From Alistipes communis (GTDB lineage Bacteria > Bacteroidota > Bacteroidia > Bacteroidales > Rikenellaceae), in NCBI RefSeq assembly GCF_006542665.1, contig NZ_AP019735.1, positions 310,001-374,000 of the forward strand: 64,000 nt of DNA, given 5' to 3'. Every line of letters begins with the position of its first letter. Position 1 is the stretch's first letter. Below the pieces are notes generated by a model, which had not been told where the DNA came from, made no database searches, and worked only from the letters and a program-made list of their open reading frames with translations. Of this stretch, positions 18,696-26,562 are shown one piece after another. A program made the translations under genes and the position numbers.

Positions 18696-19378
18696 TGCGG
18701 ACCAGTCCCCAACTCACCTCTCCCATGAAACAACTTCTCGACAAACTCACTTCACGGGGTTCCGCGTCGCTCGACGACACGGAACTGTTGACGCTGTTGT
18801 TGGGCGAAGGCGGCGAGCAAGCGGCGGCTCGCCGACTGGCCGAACGGTTGTTGGAATACTACGACGGAGCTCTGGCCCGGCTCGGCCGCGATCCGCTGCC
18901 GCGGCTTCGCATGGTCGAAGGCATGGGTCAGCGCCGCGCGGCACGCATTGCGGCCGCCGCGGAACTGGGTCGGCGCATCCTGCAAGCGCAAGCGGCCGAA
19001 ACGACGACGCTCGTCACGAGCGACGACGTGATCCGCCTCTTCCGCCCCGAGCTGGAACAGCTCGACCACGAGGAGTGCTGGGCAGTCTACCTTTCGTCGT
19101 CGAACCGCATCATCGAACGGCAGCGCATCAGTCAGGGCGGCGTGCAGGGAACGGTGGTCGACCACCGCCTCATCGTCAAACGGGCGCTCGAACTGCTGGC
19201 GACGCAGCTGATCCTCGTCCACAATCACCCTTCGGGCAGCGCCGAAGCGAGCGAACCCGACCGGATGCTGACGGCCCGCATCGCGCAGGCGGCCGCGCTG
19301 TTCGACATCCGGCTGCTCGACCACATCATCGTCGCCCGCGCCGGCAGTTTCTCGTTCCGGTCGGCCGGACTGCTCTGA
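18695..19378 (+). CDS. radC: RadC family JAB-domain protein
   Basis: Member of the RadC family (JAB1/MPN metalloprotease-like fold). The old link to DNA repair is weak and the function is uncertain. 227 residues. An N-terminal helix-hairpin-helix part (LRMVEGMGQRRAARIAAAAE) is followed by the JAB metal motif ILVHNHPSGSAEASEPD near residue 173. The ATG at 18695 overlaps the rnc stop (TGATG). The open frame upstream is the rnc shadow. Confidence 0.88.
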   Translation: MRTSPQLTSPMKQLLDKLTSRGSASLDDTELLTLLLGEGGEQAAARRLAERLLEYYDGALARLGRDPLPRLRMVEGMGQRRAARIAAAAELGRRILQAQAAETTTLVTSDDVIRLFRPELEQLDHEECWAVYLSSSNRIIERQRISQGGVQGTVVDHRLIVKRALELLATQLILVHNHPSGSAEASEPDRMLTARIAQAAALFDIRLLDHIIVARAGSFSFRSAGLL

Positions 19379-19432
19379 AACGCCGCCGCACGAAATCCCC
19401 GCTCCCCTCTGCGGAACGACTCCGCGTATCAT

Positions 19433-19981
19433 CTATTTCAATCGCCGGAAACGCTCGACGGTCGGATATTCCAGTTCGTACTGGTCGTGATCCATCACCC
19501 ACATCTCCTCTTCGTCGAGACGCATGACCAGCATCCGCCCCTCAGGAAGCACCAGTTCCCCGCTGCGACGATTGAAACGATAATCCATGTAATCCGAATA
19601 TCCCCTTCTGACCGAAAGCAGACCGGCCTCGCCCACCTCATAGTAGCTGTCGGTCTCTGCATCGTGCTGTACGGACTGCGTACCGGCGACATAGGGCAAC
19701 TCCTTCAAATCGGGGATTTCGCCCGGATCGATGTCGGGAACGATCCCGTAACGTCTTCTTCCGGGTGCGACCTCGGTGCGAACCAGCCGGCCGCGGCTCT
19801 TGAAATCGAGCAGCCAGACGGAAAAATCGCGGTTCATACGCGACGTGCGAACCCTCCGCCACACCCCGTCGCCGCGCCGGTCTTCATACGAACCCGCTTC
19901 CAACCAGCGGCCCACGATCGAAGCCCGAATATCGAGCCGTTTTTTCGCCTCGACATAAGGCACGAAAAATTTGATGTCCAT
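19433..19981 (-). CDS. Hypothetical protein, 182 residues
   Basis: I do not recognise this protein. It is soluble (no signal peptide or membrane segment) and charged, beginning MDIKFFVPYVEAKKRLDI. It contains a Tyr/Asp-rich stretch (AETDSYYEVGEAGL, GYSDYMDYRFN) and ends YELEYPTVERFRRLK. It lies between radC (convergent) and a 770-bp region without genes. Codon use resembles the core genes. No clear promoter is visible upstream. The start at 19981 is the first ATG of an otherwise closed frame. Confidence 0.6.
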   Translation of the reverse strand: MDIKFFVPYVEAKKRLDIRASIVGRWLEAGSYEDRRGDGVWRRVRTSRMNRDFSVWLLDFKSRGRLVRTEVAPGRRRYGIVPDIDPGEIPDLKELPYVAGTQSVQHDAETDSYYEVGEAGLLSVRRGYSDYMDYRFNRRSGELVLPEGRMLVMRLDEEEMWVMDHDQYELEYPTVERFRRLK

Positions 19982-20679
19982 AACAGTACGAGATTAAATC
20001 CGTGCTTTACGGACAGGCCCCGTTACCGGCATCCGCCGGTTCCTTCCGGAGTCGAATCCTGTCCGTCGCTTCCGGAACCGAAAAACAGAACCTTCCCGCG
20101 ATCTTCGCGTCGCGGAAATTTTTCGAATCCGGTCGGATCGCAACCCTCCTTCGAACGAAACTGTGCGAAAGACACGAACGCGATCCGCAAGCTGACAAAG
20201 TACTGGTATACTCTATAAAAGACGGACGGCCCGTGCCTAACGCACAGGTACAACACGAGCTTTCCGTTATTCCCGTTATAATCCAAAATTTACCAGTTTT
20301 TGTCAGCTTACAACAGGGCTCGAATCGGTTTCCCAATATGTACAAACCTGTGGAAACCGTATCCAAAAGTAGGAAAAAACACAACTCTATGCAAGTTTTT
20401 ATATGAAAAATGCCCATCGAATTTCTTGGCACACCCCGATCAATTCCGTCTCCTCGTGCTTTTTCGCCGGATTTTCCGGATACACAGATGGGTGCAGAAC
20501 AATTCTATCGAGCACAGAACTACAATATTATATTGCCCGTCAATACACAAAACACATGCCTAAGCACAAAGCCGGCCCCGGAACGGGATTTTACGATCCG
20601 AATCGCCCCCCCCAACGAGAACAGTTCGCAATCTCCAACTCCGTCTCAGGCATTCCGTTCCGACATAATCGAACTTTCG
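19982..20679. other. Gene-free region upstream of glyS
   Basis: About 700 bp with only weak frames lacking protein-like composition. The right part (20280-20560) is AT-richer than its surroundings. It contains a structured inverted repeat at 20009-20066, described separately, and ends in the glyS promoter. I see no recognised RNA family. Confidence 0.5.
20009..20066. other. Nested inverted repeat, possible structured RNA
   Basis: An outer 9-bp stem (20009-20017 with 20058-20066) encloses a perfect 6-bp hairpin (20025-20030 with 20035-20040) and a short TTCCGGA segment. It resembles a tRNA outline superficially but lacks a D-arm, an anticodon arm and a T-arm. Confidence 0.3.
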
Positions 20680-20711
20680 CTTGCTTCTGCGCCCGACTTT
20701 TCGTATCTTTG
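20651..20711 (+). promoter_or_regulatory. glyS promoter within a repeated element
   Basis: CTTG at 20680-20683, a 20-base spacer, then TATCTTTG at 20704-20711. The 61-base segment is similar to 23651-23711 upstream of the SMR gene (both have ATTCCGTTCCG, CATAATC, TTGCTTCTGCG and CTTTTCGTATCTTTG in the same spacing). Confidence 0.65.
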
Positions 20712-20752
20712 CCAATCGGAACGATCTGCAAAACAAAATACGACATACGACT

Positions 20753-22297
20753 ATGACTCAGGACGAACTTTTCAAGAAACTCGTGGCCCACTGCAAGGAG
20801 TACGGCTTCATCTTCCCGTCGAGCGAGATCTACGACGGTCTGGGCGCCGTCTACGACTACGGTCAGAACGGCGTCGAGTTGAAGAACAACATCAAGCGCT
20901 ACTGGTGGGATTCGATGGTCAAGCTCCACGAAAACATCGTGGGCATCGACGCCGCGATCTTCATGCACCCCCGCACATGGGAGGCTTCGGGACACGTTTC
21001 GGCCTTCAACGATCCGCTGATCGACAACAAGGATTCGAAGAAACGTTACCGCGCCGACGTACTCATCGAGGAGTGGATCGCCAAACAGGACGAGAAGATC
21101 GAAAAGGAGGTCGAAAAGGCCCGCAAGCGCTTCGGCGAGTCGTTCGACGAGGAGAAATACCGCGCCACGTCGCCCCGCGTCGCCGAGACGGCCGCCAGAC
21201 GCGACGAGGTACACGCCCGTTTCGCCGAGGCGATGAACGCCAACGACCTGGGCGGACTGCGGCAGATCATCCTCGACTGCGAGATCGCCTGCCCCATTTC
21301 GGGCACGCGCAACTGGACGGAGGTGCGGCAGTTCAACCTGATGTTCTCCACCCAGATGGGATCGACGGCCGAAGGGGCCAACACGATCTACCTGCGTCCC
21401 GAAACGGCGCAGGGCATCTTCGTCAACTTCCTCAACGTCCAGAAAACGGGCCGCATGAAACTTCCGTTCGGCATCGCGCAGATCGGCAAGGCCTTCCGCA
21501 ACGAGATCGTGGCGCGGCAGTTCATCTTCCGCATGCGCGAATTCGAGCAGATGGAGATGCAGTTCTTCGTGCGTCCGGGCGAGGAGATGAAGTGGTGGAA
21601 CCAGTGGAAGGAGACCCGCATGGCATGGCACCGCGCACTGGGCTTCGGCGACGATCAGTACCGGTTCCACGACCACGAGAAGCTGGCGCACTACGCCAAC
21701 GCCGCCACCGACATCGAATACAACTTCCCCTTCGGCTTCAAGGAGGTGGAAGGCATCCACTCGCGCACGGATTTCGATCTGGGCAACCACCAGAAATTCT
21801 CCGGCAAGAAGATGCAGTATTTCGATCCCGAAACGGGCGAAAGCTATGTGCCCTACGTCGTCGAGACTTCGATCGGCGTCGACCGCATGGTATTGCAGGT
21901 GCTCTCGGCGGCCTACCGGGAGGAGCAGCTCGAAAACGGCGAGAGCCGCGTGGTACTCGCCTTCCCGCCCGCGCTGGCGCCGGTCAAGGTGGCCGTGATG
22001 CCGCTGGTCAAAAAGGACGGACTGCCCGATGTCGCACAGCGGATCATCGACCAGCTCAAATACGACTTCAACGTGGTCTACGACGAGAAGGATTCGATCG
22101 GCAAACGTTACCGCCGCCAGGACGCCGTCGGCACGCCGTTCTGCGTGACGGTCGACCACCAGACGCTCGAAGACGGCACCGTCACCGTGCGTCACCGCGA
22201 CACGATGCAGCAGGAGCGCGTGGCGATCGACGACCTCTACCGCATGGTGGACGACGAGGTCTCCTACCGTAAACTCTTCCGGAAACTGAACCTCTGA
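20753..22297 (+). CDS. glyS: Glycyl-tRNA synthetase (single-chain)
   Basis: Class II aminoacyl-tRNA synthetase that charges tRNA-Gly; this is the homodimeric type, not the split GlyQ/GlyS type. 514 residues. FIFPSSEIYDGLGAVYDYG is at the N-terminus. Motif 2 is near RNEIVARQFIFRMREFEQME, and motif 3 is in SIGVDRMVLQVL. An anticodon-binding domain follows (LAPVKVAVMPLVKKDGL). The ATG at 20753 is chosen because the conserved TQDELFKKLVAHCKEYGF begins there; the frame upstream contains the promoter. Confidence 0.95.
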   Translation: MTQDELFKKLVAHCKEYGFIFPSSEIYDGLGAVYDYGQNGVELKNNIKRYWWDSMVKLHENIVGIDAAIFMHPRTWEASGHVSAFNDPLIDNKDSKKRYRADVLIEEWIAKQDEKIEKEVEKARKRFGESFDEEKYRATSPRVAETAARRDEVHARFAEAMNANDLGGLRQIILDCEIACPISGTRNWTEVRQFNLMFSTQMGSTAEGANTIYLRPETAQGIFVNFLNVQKTGRMKLPFGIAQIGKAFRNEIVARQFIFRMREFEQMEMQFFVRPGEEMKWWNQWKETRMAWHRALGFGDDQYRFHDHEKLAHYANAATDIEYNFPFGFKEVEGIHSRTDFDLGNHQKFSGKKMQYFDPETGESYVPYVVETSIGVDRMVLQVLSAAYREEQLENGESRVVLAFPPALAPVKVAVMPLVKKDGLPDVAQRIIDQLKYDFNVVYDEKDSIGKRYRRQDAVGTPFCVTVDHQTLEDGTVTVRHRDTMQQERVAIDDLYRMVDDEVSYRKLFRKLNL

Positions 22298-22405
22298 TAT
22301 GAATCGCCGCGAGAGAACGGAGTGTGGCAGCCTCCGCCGGAGAGCCGCCGTGCTTTCGGCCGGACGGCCGGCAGCGATTCGTCGTCATCCAGACCGCACC
22401 TGCTG

Positions 22406-22834
22406 ATGGGCCGGATCATCGCCATAGACTACGGTACGCGCCGCACGGGAATCGCCGTAAGCGACCCCCTGCAACTTATCGCAGGGGGACTCGCCACGGT
22501 CGAAACACGCGAGTTGGAGCGCTACCTGACACAATATATCGCACGGGAGGACGTTTCGGTCATCGTCGTGGGCAAGCCTTTGAAGATGAACGGCGCCCCG
22601 TCGGAAACGATGCGCTTCGTGCTGCCGCTCGTGGCGCGGTTGCACCGTACCTACCCCTCGATCGAGGTCGTCCTCTACGACGAACGGTTCACGTCGGCGA
22701 TCGCCCACCGCGCCATGCTCGACGGCGGCCTGCGCAAAATGGCACGCCGCAACCGCGCGCTGGTGGACAAAATATCGGCGACGATCATCCTCGAAGATTT
22801 CATGTCGAGCCGCCGCGCCGAACAACACAGATAA
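22406..22834 (+). CDS. ruvX: Putative Holliday junction resolvase RuvX/YqgF
   Basis: RNase H-fold nuclease involved in 16S rRNA 5' maturation and possibly junction resolution. 142 residues. IIAIDYGTRRTGIAVSD is the N-terminal acidic motif. VVGKPLKMNGAPSE and VVLYDERFTSAIA follow, and the C-terminal helix holds DKISATIILEDF with the last catalytic Asp. The ATG at 22406 is chosen because the fold begins there. It lies 108 bases after glyS. Confidence 0.88.
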   Translation: MGRIIAIDYGTRRTGIAVSDPLQLIAGGLATVETRELERYLTQYIAREDVSVIVVGKPLKMNGAPSETMRFVLPLVARLHRTYPSIEVVLYDERFTSAIAHRAMLDGGLRKMARRNRALVDKISATIILEDFMSSRRAEQHR

Positions 22835-22877
22835 CCCCGCCGCGGCTACCACGACGCCTGCGGAGGAAAAATACCGA

Positions 22878-22935
22878 ACCATTTCGTTAAGCCGAGTGCA
22901 ATCGAGTTTACTTGAATTGCCGAGGCGAGAAACGA
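22878..22935. repeat. Dispersed GCCGAGTGCAATCGAG repeat, copy 1
   Basis: A segment in the ruvX-def gap is nearly identical to 41421-41475: ACCATTTCGT, then AAGCCGAGTGCAATCGAG, TTTACT and GAATTG, CGAGGCGAGAAA. It contains no gene. Function unknown. Confidence 0.7.
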
Positions 22936-22960
22936 CTATGGAAAAAAAACGAATAACACC

Positions 22961-23506
22961 ATGATTTACCCGATTGTCATTTACGGTTCGCAGACGTTGC
23001 GCAACCCTTCCGAAAATATCGCGCCCGATTACCCCGGCCTGGCAAAACTGGTCGAAGACATGTTCCTCACGCTCGGCGAAGCCGACGGCGTGGGGCTGGC
23101 CGCACCGCAGATCGGCAAGAACATCCGCCTGTTCGTCGTCGACTGCACGCCGTGGGGCGAGGACCATCCCGAATTGGCGGACTATCGCCGCGCCTTCATC
23201 AATGCCGAAATCTACGAACGCTCGGAGGAGACTTCGCTCTTCAACGAAGGGTGTCTCTCGCTGCCGGGACTGCACGAGGACGTGCGCCGTCCCGTCTCGA
23301 TCCGGATGCGTTACGTCGACGAAAAGTTCGTGGAACACGACGAGGAGTTCACCGGACTGCCCGCCCGCGTGATCCAGCACGAATACGACCACATCGAAGG
23401 AAAGGTCTTCACCGACCGGCTTTCGCCGCTGCGCCGTAATCTTTTGAAAAGCAAGTTGCAGCGGCTTGCAGGCGGAAAGTACCGCTGTTCATACAAGACG
23501 AAATAA
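22961..23506 (+). CDS. def: Peptide deformylase
   Basis: Metalloenzyme that removes the formyl group from nascent proteins. 181 residues. The three family motifs are present: GVGLAAPQIG near residue 44, EGCLSLPG with the metal-binding Cys near 99, and HEYDHIEGKVF with both metal His and the catalytic Glu-type position near 143. The start is an ATG preceded by an A-rich leader. Confidence 0.95.
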   Translation: MIYPIVIYGSQTLRNPSENIAPDYPGLAKLVEDMFLTLGEADGVGLAAPQIGKNIRLFVVDCTPWGEDHPELADYRRAFINAEIYERSEETSLFNEGCLSLPGLHEDVRRPVSIRMRYVDEKFVEHDEEFTGLPARVIQHEYDHIEGKVFTDRLSPLRRNLLKSKLQRLAGGKYRCSYKTK

Positions 23507-23650
23507 ACACGTCGGAAAGAGAAACCGCAGAGAATTCGGAAACAATCTCTCTTCGCGCAGAGCGCCCCGAGCGGCGGCGTTGCCCCGTCCGGATTCAGGC
23601 TGAAATATCCTCGGACATCGGGGTTTTCCTATCGTCGGCCGACGCCTCGT

Positions 23651-23784
23651 AATTCCGTTCCGGCATAATCAGACCGGCGTTTGCTTCTGCGTTCCGCTTT
23701 TCGTATCTTTGGCTTTGCCGAAGATACTTTCGCTCGGCAAAATGCAAGCGAGTTTGCTTTTGCCCTTGCTTATTCGTATCTTTA
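23651..23784 (+). promoter_or_regulatory. Two tandem promoter modules upstream of the SMR gene
   Basis: Module 1: TTTG 23680-23683, 20-base spacer, TATCTTTG 23704-23711. Module 2: TTTG 23753-23756, 20-base spacer, TATCTTTA 23777-23784. They are 73 bases apart and share sequence beyond the boxes. The 376-bp gap 23507-23882 holds no gene. Confidence 0.6.
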
Positions 23785-23882
23785 CAGCAGGACAAACCGC
23801 CTTCGGATAAAAACGGACTCCGGCCTCGGGGATTACGGTCGATTACGGCAGTATCTATCTTTGAAACGAAACGGGCAACATC

Positions 23883-24212
23883 ATGATCGGTTACATCTGG
23901 CTGACAGCAGCGATCGCCGCTGAACTGGCAGGAACGACCCTGCTCAAATACACGGAAGGATTCTCGCGGTTATGGCCGTCGCTGGGATGCGTCGCAGCCT
24001 ATGTATTCTGCTTCTACGCTCTGTCGAAAGCGCTGCATTACATGCCGCTGAGCATCGCTTACGCCACGTGGTGCGCACTGGGAATCGTCGCTGCGACATT
24101 GCTGTCGGTGCTGCTGTTCCGCGAACAGCTGACCTTGACCGGCATCGCGGGCATCACGCTGGTAGTGGCCGGTGTCGTCATCCTGAACCTCTGGGGCGGA
24201 GCCTCACACTGA
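23883..24212 (+). CDS. Small multidrug resistance (SMR) family transporter
   Basis: Four-helix inner-membrane transporter of the EmrE family; such proteins export quaternary cations, guanidinium or polyamines. 109 residues. Glu14, the essential proton- and drug-binding residue, is in IAAELAGTTLLKYTEGF. The AYATWCALGIVAATLLSVL segment is typical of helix 3. It is a single gene with no paired subunit beside it. Tandem promoters lie upstream and a terminator follows. Confidence 0.92.
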   Translation: MIGYIWLTAAIAAELAGTTLLKYTEGFSRLWPSLGCVAAYVFCFYALSKALHYMPLSIAYATWCALGIVAATLLSVLLFREQLTLTGIAGITLVVAGVVILNLWGGASH

Positions 24213-24231
24213 TCCCGCCCCCTCCGAATAA

Positions 24232-24254
24232 ACGGCGTCCCTGAGGGGCGCCGT
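24232..24254. terminator. Bidirectional terminator
   Basis: A 10-bp stem (24232-24241 and 24245-24254, one G-T pair) with a TGA loop, between the convergent SMR and CyuA-like genes and directly abutting the stop of the latter. Confidence 0.7.
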
Positions 24255-25559
24255 TCAGCGTTCGCAGTCCGCAGGTTTCTTATGAGTCATGATGTCGAGT
24301 ACCAGCCGGTCGGTAGCCGCCATCCCCTCGCGGCCGATCGCCGTGAGGTTGCGGATGCTGCGATCCACGTCGTCGTCGATAATCCCCTCGGCCGAGGTGA
24401 CGCACTTCCCCTCGACGGCCAGCAGCGCCGACATCACGGCCGTCGAGACGCCGCTCGACACTTTGAGCGCACAACTGGGCTTCGCACCGTCGCAGATCAT
24501 CCCCGTCAGGTTGGCGATCATGTTCTGCACGGCACAAGCCACTTCGCGGTAACCGCCGCCCATCAGGTAGGCGATGCCGCAGCTCGACCCCGTAGCCGCT
24601 ACGACGCAGCCGCACAGCGCCGAGAGCCGCCCCAAACTCTGTTTGATATAGATCGCCGTCAGGTGGCTCAGCACCAGCGCACGGCGCGTCCGCTCCTCCG
24701 AAGCGCCCGTCTGCCGGGCGTAGACGGCCACCGGCACCGTGGCCGCGATCCCCTGATTACCGCTGCCGGAGTTGCTCATCACCGGCACCATCGCACCCGC
24801 CATGCGGGCGTCGCACGCGGCAGAGGTATAGGCCAGCATCCGGGAAAAGAGGCTGTCGCCCATGACGTGCAGCTCCCTCCGGCCGCGCAGCGTCCGCCCC
24901 AGCGAATGACCGTATTCGCCGCCCAATGCCAATTCGGCCGCAGCCATATTGAGCCGGCGCGCCTCGTCGATGAACGCCAGTTCGTCGATCGGCGCCGCCA
25001 GCGCATAGTCGAAAACCCGTCGCAGCGTCAACGGTACGCACGGCTCTTCCTCTCGCGACGACGCACCCGTCCGGCGGTCGAGCACGACCTCGCCGTCGCA
25101 GGCCAGATAGACGAAGCGGGTGTGCGAACCCGCGATCACCGCTTCGGCCCGCCGTCCGCCCGCCGTACAATGCACTTCGACATAGAGCGTCTCGGAGATC
25201 CCCTCTTTGAGCGCGACCGACACGGCATCGGCCGCAAGATAATCGCGCGCACGCGCCACCGCTTCGGGCGTCACGTCGCGCAGCACCTCCAACCCGCATT
25301 CCGACCGCCCGATCTGCGCGCCGAGCGCCACGGCGATCGGCAGCCCGATCATCCCCGTACCGGGAATCCCGACGCCCATCGCATTTTTGAGGATATTGGC
25401 GCTCAACAGCACCTCGATACGTTCGGGCAGGCCGCCGAGCAGCTCGCGGGCACGCGCCGTACACAACGCCACGGCCATCGGTTCGGTGCACCCGATCGCC
25501 GGCACGACCTCGCGCCGAAGCAGATCGGCAATGGCTTTTCGCTGCGAAGAAGGAATCAT
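24255..25559 (-). CDS. UPF0597 / CyuA-YhaM family protein (probable L-cysteine desulfidase or serine dehydratase-like)
   Basis: Iron-sulfur enzyme of the serine-dehydratase alpha-like family; E. coli CyuA (YhaM) is an L-cysteine desulfidase, and that activity is inferred here. 434 residues. Cys residues are in VVPAIGCTEPMAVAL near residue 25 and in GMICDGAKPSCALK near 340, consistent with cluster binding. NILKNAMGVGIPGTG is a conserved family stretch. The ATG at 25559 is chosen because the promoter lies just upstream; the frame continues to 25622 through the promoter. Confidence 0.85.
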   Translation of the reverse strand: MIPSSQRKAIADLLRREVVPAIGCTEPMAVALCTARARELLGGLPERIEVLLSANILKNAMGVGIPGTGMIGLPIAVALGAQIGRSECGLEVLRDVTPEAVARARDYLAADAVSVALKEGISETLYVEVHCTAGGRRAEAVIAGSHTRFVYLACDGEVVLDRRTGASSREEEPCVPLTLRRVFDYALAAPIDELAFIDEARRLNMAAAELALGGEYGHSLGRTLRGRRELHVMGDSLFSRMLAYTSAACDARMAGAMVPVMSNSGSGNQGIAATVPVAVYARQTGASEERTRRALVLSHLTAIYIKQSLGRLSALCGCVVAATGSSCGIAYLMGGGYREVACAVQNMIANLTGMICDGAKPSCALKVSSGVSTAVMSALLAVEGKCVTSAEGIIDDDVDRSIRNLTAIGREGMAATDRLVLDIMTHKKPADCER

Positions 25560-25581
25560 CTCGAAAAGAAATTTTACGCAC

Positions 25582-25613
25582 CAAAAGATACGGATAAACG
25601 CAGACAAAAGCAA
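25582..25613 (-). promoter_or_regulatory. Promoter of the CyuA-like gene
   Basis: On the minus strand: TTG at 25613-25611, a 20-base spacer, and TATCTTTTG at 25590-25582. Upstream sequence (GTTCCGGCA) resembles the elements before glyS and the SMR gene. Confidence 0.6.
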
Positions 25614-25863
25614 CTTTTTCAAGCACTTTGCCGGAACGGACGATCCAAAACAAGGTTAAAGACATGAAATCCAGCGCTTATGCGCAGAAATTCCCCGCAC
25701 TTTCAAGGTATCTTCTGCGATTCGCCGACGGCGGCAGGTTCCGCACGAGCCTCAGCGCAGTGCAGTCCGCCGCGCGGGATGTCGGCGAACTGCCGGCATC
25801 GCTCCGCGGTGCCGCCTTTCGGCAAATCGCATACGCTCCCGCACGGGAAACGCAAAAATATCG

Positions 25864-25871
25864 TATCTTTG
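25864..25871 (+). promoter_or_regulatory. -7 box of the Nudix gene promoter
   Basis: TATCTTTG, 17 bases before the Nudix ATG. No TTG at the -33 distance. The rest of the 329-bp gap 25560-25888 has no gene. Confidence 0.5.
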
Positions 25872-25888
25872 CCGAAAAGCGAATTCCC

Positions 25889-26452
25889 ATGAAACAACCC
25901 GATCACCGACCCTGGAAAGTCCTGAACAGCGAATATCTGGCGCATGAGCCGTGGTTCACCGTGCGGCGCGAAGCCGTCGAACTCCCCGGCGGCGCACGCA
26001 TCCCCTCCTATTACGTGCTGGAATATCCCGACTGGGTGAACGTCATCGCACGCACCGACGATGGGCGGTTCCTCCTGATCGACCAATACCGCCACGGACT
26101 CGGACGCACCTCCTACGAGATCGTCGCCGGCGTGCGCGACCCGCAGGACGCCACGCCGCTCGACGCCGCACGGCGCGAACTCTACGAGGAGACCGGATAC
26201 GGCGGCGGCGAGTGGAAAGAGTACATGGTGCTCTCGGCCAACCCCGCCACCCACACCAACCTCACCTACACGTTCCTCGCCACCGGCGTGCAGCCGCTTT
26301 CGACGCAGCACCTCGAAGCGAGCGAGGACATCCGCATCCATCTGTTCACCTTCGAAGAGGTGCGCCGGCTGCTCGAAGAGAACTGCATTCCGCAGGCCCT
26401 GATGGCCGCCCCTCTGTGGCGTTACGTCGCCGAACACTCCGAACGGCGGTAA
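25889..26452 (+). CDS. Nudix hydrolase (ADP-ribose pyrophosphatase-like)
   Basis: Hydrolase of nucleoside diphosphates linked to another moiety, most like the ADP-ribose pyrophosphatase group. 187 residues. The Nudix box is near residue 85, with AARRELYEETGY intact. The first half is irregular: AGVRDPQDATPLD has Asp where Glu is usual and one extra residue, so substrate choice may differ. NPATHTNLTYTFLATG after the box fits the ADP-ribose group. The ATG at 25889 is preferred because a promoter box lies directly upstream. Confidence 0.82.
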   Translation: MKQPDHRPWKVLNSEYLAHEPWFTVRREAVELPGGARIPSYYVLEYPDWVNVIARTDDGRFLLIDQYRHGLGRTSYEIVAGVRDPQDATPLDAARRELYEETGYGGGEWKEYMVLSANPATHTNLTYTFLATGVQPLSTQHLEASEDIRIHLFTFEEVRRLLEENCIPQALMAAPLWRYVAEHSERR

Positions 26453-26470
26453 CCCCGCCCCGGAGATCCG

Positions 26471-26502
26471 CCCCGCCGACAGCCGGAAAACTGTCGGCGG
26501 GG
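26471..26502 (+). terminator. Terminator after the Nudix gene
   Basis: A perfect 12-bp GC-rich stem (26471-26482 and 26491-26502) with an 8-nt loop, followed by TCTTTGTTTCT. Confidence 0.85.
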
Positions 26503-26504
26503 TC

Positions 26505-26534
26505 TTTGTTTCTCGGGGAAAAAGCGTATATTTG
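26505..26534 (+). promoter_or_regulatory. Promoter of the frameshifted regulator
   Basis: TTTG at 26505-26508, an 18-base spacer, and TATATTTG at 26527-26534, starting right after the Nudix terminator. Confidence 0.6.
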
Positions 26535-26562
26535 TTGACACTAACCCAAATCTAAAACGGAA

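Noticed and set aside
20009..20066. tRNA-like outline upstream of glyS
   Set aside because: The outer stem suggests an acceptor arm, but there is no D-arm, anticodon arm or T-arm, so no tRNA call.
20007..20432. Minus-strand frame in the region before glyS
   Set aside because: Cys-rich, no start context or homology that I recognise, and it overlaps the structured repeat.
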